A DNA stretch of 17,163 bases from Comamonadaceae bacterium (GCA_947464665.1 CANHXV010000021.1:1-17163); one strand, 5' to 3'; positions 7,769-14,894 are shown, numbered from the stretch's first letter. A program made the numbers and translations. Notes: a model not told the origin generated them from the sequence alone.

Positions 7769-8635
7769 ATGCAGTCTATTCATCGCGCACTAAGCACCTT
7801 CATTTTTGTTTCCTGCAGTGTTTTCTTGCTTCAAGCATGCAGCGTATTGCAGTCTGAAACCTATGTGCCCAAGCGCGGTCAAATGGGCAAGGATGTCATG
7901 TGGCTGCCCACCAACGATGACTTGGTTTTCAAAATGTTGGATGCAGCCCAAGTGGGTCCCCGAGATGAGTTGGTTGACTTAGGTGCCGGCGATGGAAAAA
8001 TTCCTATAGCAGCTGCACGTCAATTTGGCGCCCGAGCTTGGGGCATTGAATACAACAAAGACTTGGCAGCCTTAGCGCAGCGCAACGCCCAAAGGGCTGG
8101 TGTGGCCGAGCGTGTGCGCATTGTGCATGGCGACATTTTCAAAGAAGATTTCTCTAAAGCAACTGTGGTCACCATGTACTTGTTGGAAGAGTTGAATGCA
8201 CAGCTCAGGCCAACCATCTTGGCAATGAAGCCTGGCACGCGGGTGCTTTCAAATACGTTCTCTATGGGCGACTGGGAGCCCGATCAAGTGATTCGTGTTT
8301 CGAATGGTACCGGCTATTTTTGGACTGTGCCTGCCAACGTAGCGGGTCTTTGGACACTTTCAGGCTTGGATGAAAATGGCAACGCCACTTTGAAGTTAGA
8401 ACAATCTTTTCAGAGGCTAGGTGGATCTCTCACCCTTCAAGGCAAAACCCAAAATCTGCTGGGCGCCAGGATAGAAGGCTCTGTGCTTCATTTCAGCTTT
8501 ATCAATGCCGATGGGCTACTGAAGGCAGTCAAAGTATTTGTGAACGGCCAATTGCTTTCTGGAGAGCTAACAGGGCCCTACGGCATGGTTGAATTGCAAC
8601 CGGCAACTGTTAGGGTTGAAGGCCGTCGCCTATAA
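7769..8635 (+). CDS. Class I SAM-dependent methyltransferase-like protein with apparent lipoprotein signal
   Basis: This is a 288-residue protein. Residues 1-24 form a basic start, a hydrophobic core and LQAC, a plausible lipobox with Cys24 as the lipidated residue. A Rossmann methyltransferase domain follows: motif I DLGAGDG (70-76), acidic E94 in GIEYN at the end of strand 2, GDIF at 121-124 and MYLLEELN at 136-143. The overall look is DOT1-like or ribosomal-protein-methyltransferase-like. The C-terminal 100 residues read as a glycine-rich, probably beta-structured domain of no family I know. SAM is a cytosolic cofactor, so export of a methyltransferase would be odd; either the leader is a membrane anchor or the start lies downstream. 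ATG 7769 has no good Shine-Dalgarno. The gene follows the second Bug by 27 bp with no visible terminator. Confidence 0.8.
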   Translation: MQSIHRALSTFIFVSCSVFLLQACSVLQSETYVPKRGQMGKDVMWLPTNDDLVFKMLDAAQVGPRDELVDLGAGDGKIPIAAARQFGARAWGIEYNKDLAALAQRNAQRAGVAERVRIVHGDIFKEDFSKATVVTMYLLEELNAQLRPTILAMKPGTRVLSNTFSMGDWEPDQVIRVSNGTGYFWTVPANVAGLWTLSGLDENGNATLKLEQSFQRLGGSLTLQGKTQNLLGARIEGSVLHFSFINADGLLKAVKVFVNGQLLSGELTGPYGMVELQPATVRVEGRRL

Positions 8636-8703
8636 GGCCCTGATGGCTTGAAGTTTTGACGCTTTATCTTAATGGGCCAAATACCGGCTCAGTTTTCAAT
8701 TAC

Positions 8704-9021
8704 TTATTGGGTGCAGGTGCGAGTTCTACTGATGGTGCCGTCTGAGCTGTGCACTTCAGTCCAAGGTGTGCAAGTTGAATAGGCTTGTGGGGTGTAAACC
8801 GGTTGCTGCTGAATGATGACCGGATTGGGCTGAACGTAGACTGGTTGTCTGGTGGCCTCATAGATCAATATGCCACCGATTGCGGCTGGGACTGCCCAAC
8901 CCCAACCACCACTGTAACCCCTGGCCCAATGACCATGACCGTGCCTGTAGCCATGCCCATGGTGCTGCGCCATGGCCGAAGCGCTGAGGGTTAAAAGCAT
9001 CAAAACAAGTAATTTTTTCAT
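8704..9021 (-). CDS. Small exported His/Gly-rich protein, function unknown
   Basis: This is a 105-residue protein. Residues 1-18 are a clean Sec signal peptide with AMA|Q cleavage. The mature N-terminus is unusually rich in histidine (H20, H21, H23, H27, H29, H31), then glycine and tryptophan. A short hydrophobic glycine-containing stretch (about 43-54) follows, then a Pro/Gln/Val-rich linker and a C-terminal part with two cysteines (C84, C103) that could form a disulphide. I chose ATG 9021 because CAGGAG sits just upstream on the minus strand and the signal peptide begins there; an ATG nine codons earlier is less likely. The histidine cluster could bind metal ions, but no family is recognised and that is a guess. 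It is divergent from the cupin gene. Confidence 0.75.
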   Translation of the reverse strand: MKKLLVLMLLTLSASAMAQHHGHGYRHGHGHWARGYSGGWGWAVPAAIGGILIYEATRQPVYVQPNPVIIQQQPVYTPQAYSTCTPWTEVHSSDGTISRTRTCTQ

Positions 9022-9163
9022 CACAATCTCCTGTGGATAGCTATTCAACGTCTGAGGTCGGAGTTTGGTTTACGGGCCCAATTTGTCGGAGCCAAAGACA
9101 GAATATTCATAATTGGGTAGGATGGATTTTATTTATTCCATTTAGACAATTAATCGACCCAAA

Positions 9164-9448
9164 ATGATGAAATCGCACGCCAATTTGATTGAATTCACAG
9201 CTCAGGCCATGGACGATGGTTTTGATGAAGTGGTCCAAAAGGACTGGGCCCCCGACCTGCTGGTCAAAAATCACACGCACCCCTTTGACGTCAGGGTCCA
9301 AGTAAATTCTGGACAAGTGCAATTAAGTCTTGCGTCAGGCACTCAAACATATGGGGCAGGGCAGAGCTTTTACCTTGAGCGAAATGTTGAGCACGCAGAG
9401 CAATATGGTCCAGAAGGTGCTCATTTTTGGGTAGCCCGTAAGTTGTAA
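9164..9448 (+). CDS. Single-domain cupin protein
   Basis: This 94-residue protein has a compact cupin pattern. NHTHPFDVRVQVNSGQVQL (about residues 44-62) resembles cupin motif 1, with two histidines and a following acidic residue. GAGQSF and ERNVEHAEQYG correspond to motif 2 with its histidine. It has no signal peptide. Single cupins of this kind bind a metal and act as small oxygenases, isomerases or sensors; nothing here fixes which. Two adjacent ATG codons (9164 and 9167) are possible starts and no clear Shine-Dalgarno is seen. It ends 7 bp before the FGE-fold gene, so the two are probably co-transcribed. Confidence 0.8.
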   Translation: MMKSHANLIEFTAQAMDDGFDEVVQKDWAPDLLVKNHTHPFDVRVQVNSGQVQLSLASGTQTYGAGQSFYLERNVEHAEQYGPEGAHFWVARKL

Positions 9449-9455
9449 TTCAAAA

Positions 9456-10214
9456 ATGCACATTCGTTTTGCCGCCCTCATGGCACTTGGCCTGTCGTTT
9501 TGCTTGTCTTCACAAGCTCAATCACCATTGCCAAGCCCATCAATTGGTGCACAACTTAAAGTGCACGGACTGCTATGGGATGCCCATGAGGTGACTGTTG
9601 CGCAAGTCAAGCGATTTGCTCAAAGTACAGGCTTTGTCAGCCGGGCTGAAAAAGAAGGCGGTGGCTTCATCTATGAGGCTGGCTTTGTACTGAAAAAAGG
9701 CTGGACTTGGCGTGCGCCCTTCGGAATTCCAGCGCAAGACAATGAGCCAGCAGTTCACCTGACCTTTGATGAGGCTCAAAAAATTTGTCAACACGAAGGC
9801 AAGCGTTTGCCCCGTGACACTGAGTGGGTCAATGCCGCTTTTGTCGAACAAAGAGCGCAAGCCCCTGACGGTTTTGTTTCAGGTAAACGCTACCGATATC
9901 CCAATGGCGACAGTGGGCGCCAAAGTCATTGTCTTGAAGGCTGCACTGCCTTAAAGGGGACTGCACCCGCGGGTTCACTGTGGCGTGGAACAGGACACGT
10001 GCCAGTCATGACAACGCGACCCGGTGTCAACGGTTTGTATGACATGGGCGGCAATGTCTGGGAATGGGTTGACACAGGCAGTGGTGACGAGCGAGTCACG
10101 CGAGGAGCTTCCTGGTGGTATGACGCCAGCAGACAGTTGGCAGAAGATGTGGCCACCAAGCCGCGAGACACGCGGGTCGGCTACGTCGGTTTCAGGTGCG
10201 TTGCGACTTTTTAA
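9456..10214 (+). CDS. Secreted formylglycine-generating-enzyme (SUMF1/FGE) fold protein lacking catalytic cysteines
   Basis: This 252-residue protein has a Sec signal peptide (about residues 1-22, ending SQAQ). The rest is an FGE-sulfatase/C-type-lectin-like domain: HEVTVAQVKRFAQSTGF near the start, GKRLPRDTEWVNAA in the middle, DMGGNVWEW at 196-204, RGASWW at 216-221, and a GYVGFRC ending at C248. In true formylglycine-generating enzymes the copper-binding cysteines sit just after the RGGSW-like motif. Here the equivalent stretch is WWYDASRQ with no cysteine, so sulfatase maturation is unlikely. The domain may instead serve binding or another reaction, as in other non-FGE members (PvdO, EgtB, NirV types). 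The cupin gene ends 7 bp upstream. Its 3' end overlaps the convergent membrane-protein gene by 23 bp. Confidence 0.87.
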   Translation: MHIRFAALMALGLSFCLSSQAQSPLPSPSIGAQLKVHGLLWDAHEVTVAQVKRFAQSTGFVSRAEKEGGGFIYEAGFVLKKGWTWRAPFGIPAQDNEPAVHLTFDEAQKICQHEGKRLPRDTEWVNAAFVEQRAQAPDGFVSGKRYRYPNGDSGRQSHCLEGCTALKGTAPAGSLWRGTGHVPVMTTRPGVNGLYDMGGNVWEWVDTGSGDERVTRGASWWYDASRQLAEDVATKPRDTRVGYVGFRCVATF

Positions 10215-10740
10215 AAGGTAGGAAAATATTCCATTTTTCACGACCCTGAGGAATGCGATGAGCGCGTCGCATCGACAAAAATAAGATGTAAGACACAAAA
10301 ATTCGACCCATGAGAATGAATGTAATCTTGGCGTCTTGGTGCGTCAGTTTTTCTGAATAAAAAACACTGATGTCAAAAAGCAGATTGAACAAACTCAAGG
10401 CAAACAACAATCCGAAAACAATGGCGGGAAATTTGCCATTCTTGTAAGACCAAACACCGGCTGATATGAACACAAACAAAATCCAAGCTCTGAAGTAAAG
10501 TGCTGGCATCATGAATTCTTGAACTGCTGGGTTTGAGAATAAATCGGTGGCGACGTCTTGCGTGAAGACAGTAAGGCGCACAAACCAAATGGCTGAGAAT
10601 AAGACCAAGATGGCCAGTCGAAACGGGAAATACTTATCTACTGTAAAAGTTGTCGAAACTGGCTTGGCCAGTAAAGCCTCCAATTCGTGGGCTGTGACAA
10701 GGGGTTTGCGTTGTAAAGCCATATTGCAGTACTGGAACAT
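10192..10740 (-). CDS. Predicted four-helix inner-membrane protein, function unknown
   Basis: From ATG 10740 this is a 182-residue protein with four hydrophobic segments at about 39-58, 78-97, 104-124 and 138-157. It has a short polar N-terminus and a basic C-terminal tail rich in Arg and Lys, which fits a cytoplasmic C-terminus. I do not recognise the family. The start is uncertain. ATG 10722 and tandem ATGs at 10793/10790 are also in frame, none has a good Shine-Dalgarno, and the frame stays open to about 10899, overlapping the divergent asparaginase gene. Its last codons overlap the end of the FGE-fold gene tail to tail. Confidence 0.7.
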   Translation of the reverse strand: MFQYCNMALQRKPLVTAHELEALLAKPVSTTFTVDKYFPFRLAILVLFSAIWFVRLTVFTQDVATDLFSNPAVQEFMMPALYFRAWILFVFISAGVWSYKNGKFPAIVFGLLFALSLFNLLFDISVFYSEKLTHQDAKITFILMGRIFVSYILFLSMRRAHRIPQGREKWNIFLPFKKSQRT

Positions 10741-10753
10741 TTTTAAAATAAGT

Positions 10754-10798
10754 TTGACTTGATACAGGTCAATAAATGCCAGATTGATCATCATCAAT
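10754..10798. promoter_or_regulatory. Two inverted repeats in the asparaginase/membrane-protein divergent region
   Basis: The 72-bp gap between the divergent starts holds two perfect small dyads: TTGAC-N9-GTCAA at 10754-10772, and ATTGAT-catc-ATCAAT at 10783-10798, just upstream of the asparaginase ribosome site. Either could be an operator for one or both genes. The second could also form a short hairpin in the asparaginase leader. I match neither to a known regulator. Confidence 0.4.
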
Positions 10799-10812
10799 TT
10801 AACAAGGACCCT

Positions 10813-11820
10813 ATGAATTTCGCACCCATGATTGAGCTCACCCGCAACGGCATTTCTGAATGCTTGCACATGGGCGCATTGGCTGTCACAGACATCCATG
10901 GCAAATTGATTGCGTCTACTGGCAATCCAAGTTGGATGTGCTTTACACGTTCAACTCTCAAAGCTCTACAAGCTTTGCCCCTCATTCAAAGTGGTGGCGC
11001 CAAACAATTTGGTTTTACGTCGCAAGAACTGGCGCTCATGTGTGCCAGCCACAATGGGGAGGACATGCACGTTGCGCAGGTTTCGTCTATTTTGAAAAAA
11101 AGCGGTACCACCTACAAACAAATGCAATGTGGATGCCATGTGCCCTATCGTTTTTCATTCAACGACCTGCCGCTGCCTGAAGGTTTTGAATACGACGAGC
11201 GTCATCACAATTGCAGTGGCAAGCACAGTGGCTTTTTGGCCTATTGCGCGCTACACGAATTGCCAACAGAAACCTACACAGATCTGACTCATCCTTTGCA
11301 ACTTCAAGTGCGCAAAGCTGTGGCTGACGTGGCAGGCATAGCTTCTGAAGACTTGGCTTGGGGCATTGATGGTTGCTCTGCCCCCAACTTTGCCATGCCA
11401 CTTTCGAATTTGGCGCAGGCCTATGCTCGTTTGGCGCAACCAGAATCCAGCAACGAATATGGTGCCAGCTTGAAACTCTTAGGCGAGGCCATGTCAGCTC
11501 ACCCCGAGTTAGTCTCTGGTACAGGCAGAAACGATGCCGATCTCATGCGTGTAGGTCGTGGTGATTGGGTGACGAAGGTGGGTGCAGATGGTGTCCAAGT
11601 CATTGCCAGTCGCGCTCGCGGACAAGCCCTAGCGATCAAAATTGCCGATGGCAACAAGCCTGCTTTGTTTGCAGCTTCCGTAGAAGCATTGGATCAGTTG
11701 GGATGGCTCGATTCGGAACAACGCGAGGCCTTGAGGCCTTGGCGCTCTGCAGTATTGAAAAATATCAAAGGCGCACACGTGGGTGAGCGCCGAAGTGTTT
11801 TCAAAATCCAAACGCTTTAA
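10813..11820 (+). CDS. L-asparaginase, class 3 (Rhizobium etli AnsA-type, asparaginase II family)
   Basis: This 335-residue protein hydrolyses L-asparagine to aspartate and ammonia in the cytoplasm; no signal peptide is present. The N-terminus IELTRNGISECLHMGALAV is typical of the family. The catalytic set described for the R. etli inducible enzyme (two Ser-Lys pairs and a metal site of two Cys and one Lys) lines up well here: S47 and K50 in FTRSTLK, S79-H80 in ASHNGE, C134 and K137 in HNCSGKHSG, and C188 in IDGCSAPNFAMP. ATG 10813 has AAGGA at 10804-10808; the frame is open a little further upstream but lacks such a site. The stop overlaps the MATE stop tail to tail. It resembles neither the E. 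coli AnsA/AnsB fold family nor plant-type IaaA. Confidence 0.92.
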   Translation: MNFAPMIELTRNGISECLHMGALAVTDIHGKLIASTGNPSWMCFTRSTLKALQALPLIQSGGAKQFGFTSQELALMCASHNGEDMHVAQVSSILKKSGTTYKQMQCGCHVPYRFSFNDLPLPEGFEYDERHHNCSGKHSGFLAYCALHELPTETYTDLTHPLQLQVRKAVADVAGIASEDLAWGIDGCSAPNFAMPLSNLAQAYARLAQPESSNEYGASLKLLGEAMSAHPELVSGTGRNDADLMRVGRGDWVTKVGADGVQVIASRARGQALAIKIADGNKPALFAASVEALDQLGWLDSEQREALRPWRSAVLKNIKGAHVGERRSVFKIQTL

Positions 11821-13181
11821 CGAGCCCAGCTTACTTTGTAGACAGAAAAAGCAGTTAGCAGGCCGTAGCTCACCATGCCCGCTGCAATGAGCGAAAACAT
11901 TTCAGCTGCGGTACCGTTGTTGTGAGTTAGCCAAATACCTCCTGCTGCCACCAAACACAATCTGAAAGTGCCCGCCAAAACGGGTCCAAGAAGTTTGCCT
12001 GCACCTTGAGATGCAAAATACAAACACAAACCCAAGGCAAAGAAACCGTAGCAAGGTCCAATCCATTGGAAGTAAAGCGTTGTGTAAGAAAGCACCAAAG
12101 GGTTGGAGGTGAACAGATCAGTCCAGATACCAGGCCAAAAGCAGACTAGCAATCCAATGCAGCCGACCAAAGCGCTTGAAAGCAATGCACCAGACCAAGC
12201 TACTTGTTTGGCACGCTCAACCAAGTTGGCACCTAAGGCCATGCCGACCATGGGCAGACACGCCACGCCAAAAGCAAAGGTGATCGGGACTAACAAAAAT
12301 TCCAATCGAGTGCCAATGCCATAGGCGGCTAAAGCTTCGGGGCCCAAACTGGAGATCAAGCTCGTGACCACCACAATGGTGGCCACAGTTTGGAGCGAAC
12401 TTAAGCTGGACATACCGCCTACTTTTAGAATGTCGATGAACAAGGCGCGAGACAAGGGGCTGTTAAAGCTGAGCTTTAACCGGCTGCGAGAAGAGCGCAA
12501 GTAAAAGAACAAATAAATGGCGCTTGCAGAATATGCTGTCACATTGCCAGCAGCAACGCCTGCCATGCCAAAGCTAGGAATGGGGCCAAGGCCCAATCCC
12601 AAAATGCCACTCAGGGCGACTTGCCCGATGCATACCGAGAGAAGCACCTTGGAGGGCGTGCGCATATTGCCGGTGCCACGTAACACAGACGTGAATGAGT
12701 TTGTCAGCCAAATGCTCACAGCCCCTAAAAAGGCAATGTGCGCATAGTCAAGGCAATGCTCAAGTGCTTCTGCTTGACCGCCCATTGCTGTGAAGATAGG
12801 GCGACTGAACCAGAGAAAAATCAGAGTAAAAAAAAGGCCGATGCCAAGCGCAATGAGCGTAGCGTGCAAAACCAAGGCATTGGCCTTGGGCGTGTCATTT
12901 GCACCCAATGCTCGACTGATGGCCGAAGAAATACCGCCTCCCATGGAGCCAGCAGACAACATCTGCTGCAACATGACCATCGGAAATACCAAGGCCATGC
13001 CAGCAAGAGAGAGAAGTCCCAGTTGGCCCACATACCAAGTTTCAGCGATGGTCACCAGTGCGCTGGCGGTCATAGCAAAAATATTGGGTAACGCCAGTCG
13101 CCAAATGGTGGGAAAAATAGGCGCCGAGGTCAGTGCGTTTTGCAATCGTGCTAACTTATTTGTTTTGAAAGACAGGCGCAC
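11817..13181 (-). CDS. MATE-family multidrug/metabolite efflux transporter
   Basis: This 454-residue integral membrane protein has about twelve hydrophobic segments in two repeated halves, the usual size and layout for MATE (MatE) exporters. The segment with ETWYVGQLGLLSLAGMALVFP, the GGGISSAISRALG stretch and a matching second-half FGVACLPMVGMALGANLVERAKQ are family-typical. MATE proteins expel cationic drugs or metabolites in exchange for Na+ or H+. The start appears to be GTG at 13181, lying 26 bp inside the end of the upstream enoyl-CoA hydratase gene and without a clear Shine-Dalgarno, so coupled translation is likely. A TTG twelve codons later is an alternative. The substrate is unknown, and a link to aromatic catabolism is only suggested by position. 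Confidence 0.9.
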   Translation of the reverse strand: MRLSFKTNKLARLQNALTSAPIFPTIWRLALPNIFAMTASALVTIAETWYVGQLGLLSLAGMALVFPMVMLQQMLSAGSMGGGISSAISRALGANDTPKANALVLHATLIALGIGLFFTLIFLWFSRPIFTAMGGQAEALEHCLDYAHIAFLGAVSIWLTNSFTSVLRGTGNMRTPSKVLLSVCIGQVALSGILGLGLGPIPSFGMAGVAAGNVTAYSASAIYLFFYLRSSRSRLKLSFNSPLSRALFIDILKVGGMSSLSSLQTVATIVVVTSLISSLGPEALAAYGIGTRLEFLLVPITFAFGVACLPMVGMALGANLVERAKQVAWSGALLSSALVGCIGLLVCFWPGIWTDLFTSNPLVLSYTTLYFQWIGPCYGFFALGLCLYFASQGAGKLLGPVLAGTFRLCLVAAGGIWLTHNNGTAAEMFSLIAAGMVSYGLLTAFSVYKVSWAR

Positions 13182-13935
13182 GTTTGTTCAAAAACGCATC
13201 CATGCCTTCCTTTTGATCCTCAGTAGCAAACATCGAATGGAACAAGCGGCGCTCAAACATCACGCCATCGCTCAGACCACTTTCAAACGCGCGATTGACC
13301 GATTCCTTGGCAGCCATCACAGCCAACCGGCCCATACCGCAAATGACCAAGGCGGCGCCCAAGGCTTCTTCCATGAGTTTGTCAGTGGGAACCACCCGGC
13401 TGACCAAGCCTGAACGCTCTGCTTCTTGCGCGTCCATCATCCGGGCTGTCAAAGCCAAGTCCATGGCCTTTGATTTTCCTACGGCGCGCGGCAAGCGTTG
13501 TGTGCCGCCTGCGCCGGGAATGATGCCCAGTTTGATTTCAGGCTGACCAAACTTGGCGTTTTCTGCGGCAATGATGAAGTCACACATCATCGCCAATTCG
13601 CAACCACCACCTAGTGCAAAGCCACTGACCGCTGCAATGACGGGTTTGCGAATGCTGCGAATGGTTTCCCAATTGCGGGTGATGAAGTCTTCTTTGTAGA
13701 CGTTGTTGAAATTGTGCTTTGCCATGGCCGAGATGTCGGCACCGGCCGCAAAGGCTTTTTCGCTCCCGGTGATGATGATGCAGCCAATGTCTTCATCGGC
13801 ATCGAATGCCTTGAGTGCTGTACCCAATTCGTCCATCAAGGGGCCATTCAAAGCGTTTAGAGCTTTGGGGCGGTTGAGGGTGACGATGCCAACTTTGCCG
13901 CCTTCAACGCGGACTTCAATGTTTTCGTAAGACAA
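13156..13935 (-). CDS. paaF: Enoyl-CoA hydratase (crotonase family), probably paaF-like
   Basis: This 259-residue crotonase-fold enzyme carries both catalytic glutamates of true enoyl-CoA hydratases: E113 in GGGCELAM and E133 in GQPEIKLGIIPGAGG. The oxyanion-hole region AFAAGADI lies at about 61-68. It would hydrate a trans-2-enoyl-CoA; as PaaF it would act on 2,3-dehydroadipyl-CoA after ring opening in the phenylacetate pathway. That assignment rests on being divergent from paaG across a shared operator-like site; a general fatty-acid hydratase is the alternative. The start is TTG at 13935, supported by GGAG at 13943-13946 (seven bases away) and by a family-typical N-terminus, MSYENIEV. The next in-frame ATG is at codon 34, too far in. 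Its 3' end overlaps the MATE start. Confidence 0.88.
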   Translation of the reverse strand: MSYENIEVRVEGGKVGIVTLNRPKALNALNGPLMDELGTALKAFDADEDIGCIIITGSEKAFAAGADISAMAKHNFNNVYKEDFITRNWETIRSIRKPVIAAVSGFALGGGCELAMMCDFIIAAENAKFGQPEIKLGIIPGAGGTQRLPRAVGKSKAMDLALTARMMDAQEAERSGLVSRVVPTDKLMEEALGAALVICGMGRLAVMAAKESVNRAFESGLSDGVMFERRLFHSMFATEDQKEGMDAFLNKRAPVFQNK

Positions 13936-14018
13936 AAGGATTCTCCAATCAGGTTTTAAATACCATTACCCCTGACTATAACGGGATGAAAAGGTGCTTC
14001 AATCAAGGGAAAATATTA

Positions 14019-14036
14019 GCCAACCGATCGGTCGGG
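14019..14036. promoter_or_regulatory. TetR-type (PaaR-like) operator between divergent paaF-like and paaG genes
   Basis: The intergenic region 13936-14090 contains ACCGATCGGT, a perfect 10-bp palindrome (14023-14032). It extends to an imperfect 18-bp palindrome in which 7 of 9 half-site positions match. GC-rich ACCG/CGGT palindromes of this style are typical of TetR-family operators, and phenylacetate genes in betaproteobacteria are commonly controlled by a TetR-type PaaR repressor released by phenylacetyl-CoA. A weak -10-like TAATAT on the minus strand (14013-14018) abuts the site and TACATT on plus (14043-14048) follows it. A bound repressor would then cover both promoters. The palindrome is seen directly; the regulator is inferred and is not in the window. 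Confidence 0.6.
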
Positions 14037-14090
14037 TAATGTTACATTTTCAGTTTTAGCCCTTCAGCAAAATTCAGGCAGGACGCCATC

Positions 14091-14894
14091 ATGACCCAAG
14101 ACCCAACTTTGTCAGTGACATTTGAAAAACGCGGCGCCGTGGCTTTGGTCACTTTGAACCGCCCTCAAGCCTTGAACAGCTTCACGCGCCAAATGCACCA
14201 TGACTTATGGGCAGCGTTTGACCAAGCCGAAGCCGATCCAGAAATCAGAGCCATGGTGTTGACAGGCGCAGGCAGGGGTTTTTGTGCGGGGGCCGATTTA
14301 TCAGAGTTCGATTTCACACCTGGCCCCGACATGGTCAAGCGTGCCGATCCTGGTCCCATCATTGACCAAGCCTTCAACCCAAGCACCCGCCGCATTCAAG
14401 CTTTGCGCATGCCGGTTGTGGCCGCAGTCAACGGCGTGGCAGCTGGCGCGGGTGCCTCCATTGCCATGGCTTGCGACATTGTCATTGCTGCGCCTCAAGC
14501 CAGTTTTATTCAAGCCTTCAGCAAAATTGGCCTCATTCCAGACGCCGGCAGCAGTTGGTTGTTGGTGGAGCGTTTGGGCCTGCCCCGCGCTTTGGCTTTG
14601 GCCATGACAGGCGACAAATTGATGGCCGAGCAAGCCAAGGCTTGGGGCATGATTTGGGATGTTTCGGAAGACCCGTTGGCAACAGCCATTGCTTTGGCAG
14701 AAAAATTGGCCATCATGCCCACCAAAGCCTTGGTGGCCACCCGCAAATTGATGGCCGGCGCCCACACGCGCAGCTTGTCTGAGCAACTTGACCAAGAGCG
14801 CGATGCACAATCTGCGCTGGGTAAATCGCACGATTACTTTGAAGGCGTCAAAGCTTTCTTGGAAAAACGCCCAGCCAATTTCAAAGGTGAATGA
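14091..14894 (+). CDS. paaG: Ring-1,2-epoxyphenylacetyl-CoA isomerase
   Basis: This 267-residue crotonase-family protein is close in length to known PaaG proteins. PaaG converts the epoxide made by PaaABCDE into the oxepin form of the CoA ester and also shifts double bonds later in the pathway. GFCAGADLSEFD (about 63-74) is the CoA-binding/oxyanion segment, and GAGASIAMACDIVIAA follows. At the first glutamate position of hydratases it has Ala-Ser rather than Glu. At the second site D151, in GLIPDAGSSW, is the likely catalytic aspartate. That combination points to an isomerase rather than a hydratase. AGGA at 14080-14083 precedes ATG 14091. The stop overlaps the paaI ATG (ATGA), so the genes are coupled. 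Confidence 0.88.
   Translation: MTQDPTLSVTFEKRGAVALVTLNRPQALNSFTRQMHHDLWAAFDQAEADPEIRAMVLTGAGRGFCAGADLSEFDFTPGPDMVKRADPGPIIDQAFNPSTRRIQALRMPVVAAVNGVAAGAGASIAMACDIVIAAPQASFIQAFSKIGLIPDAGSSWLLVERLGLPRALALAMTGDKLMAEQAKAWGMIWDVSEDPLATAIALAEKLAIMPTKALVATRKLMAGAHTRSLSEQLDQERDAQSALGKSHDYFEGVKAFLEKRPANFKGE

Noticed and set aside
8636..8685. GGCCC and GGGCC arms flanking the methyltransferase end
   Set aside because: Five-base arms with a loop of more than 30 bases and no T-run are probably chance.
10253..10272. ATGCGA-N8-TCGCAT inverted repeat about 40 bp past the FGE-fold gene stop
   Set aside because: It lies inside the membrane-protein coding region and no T-run follows, so it is not supported as a terminator.
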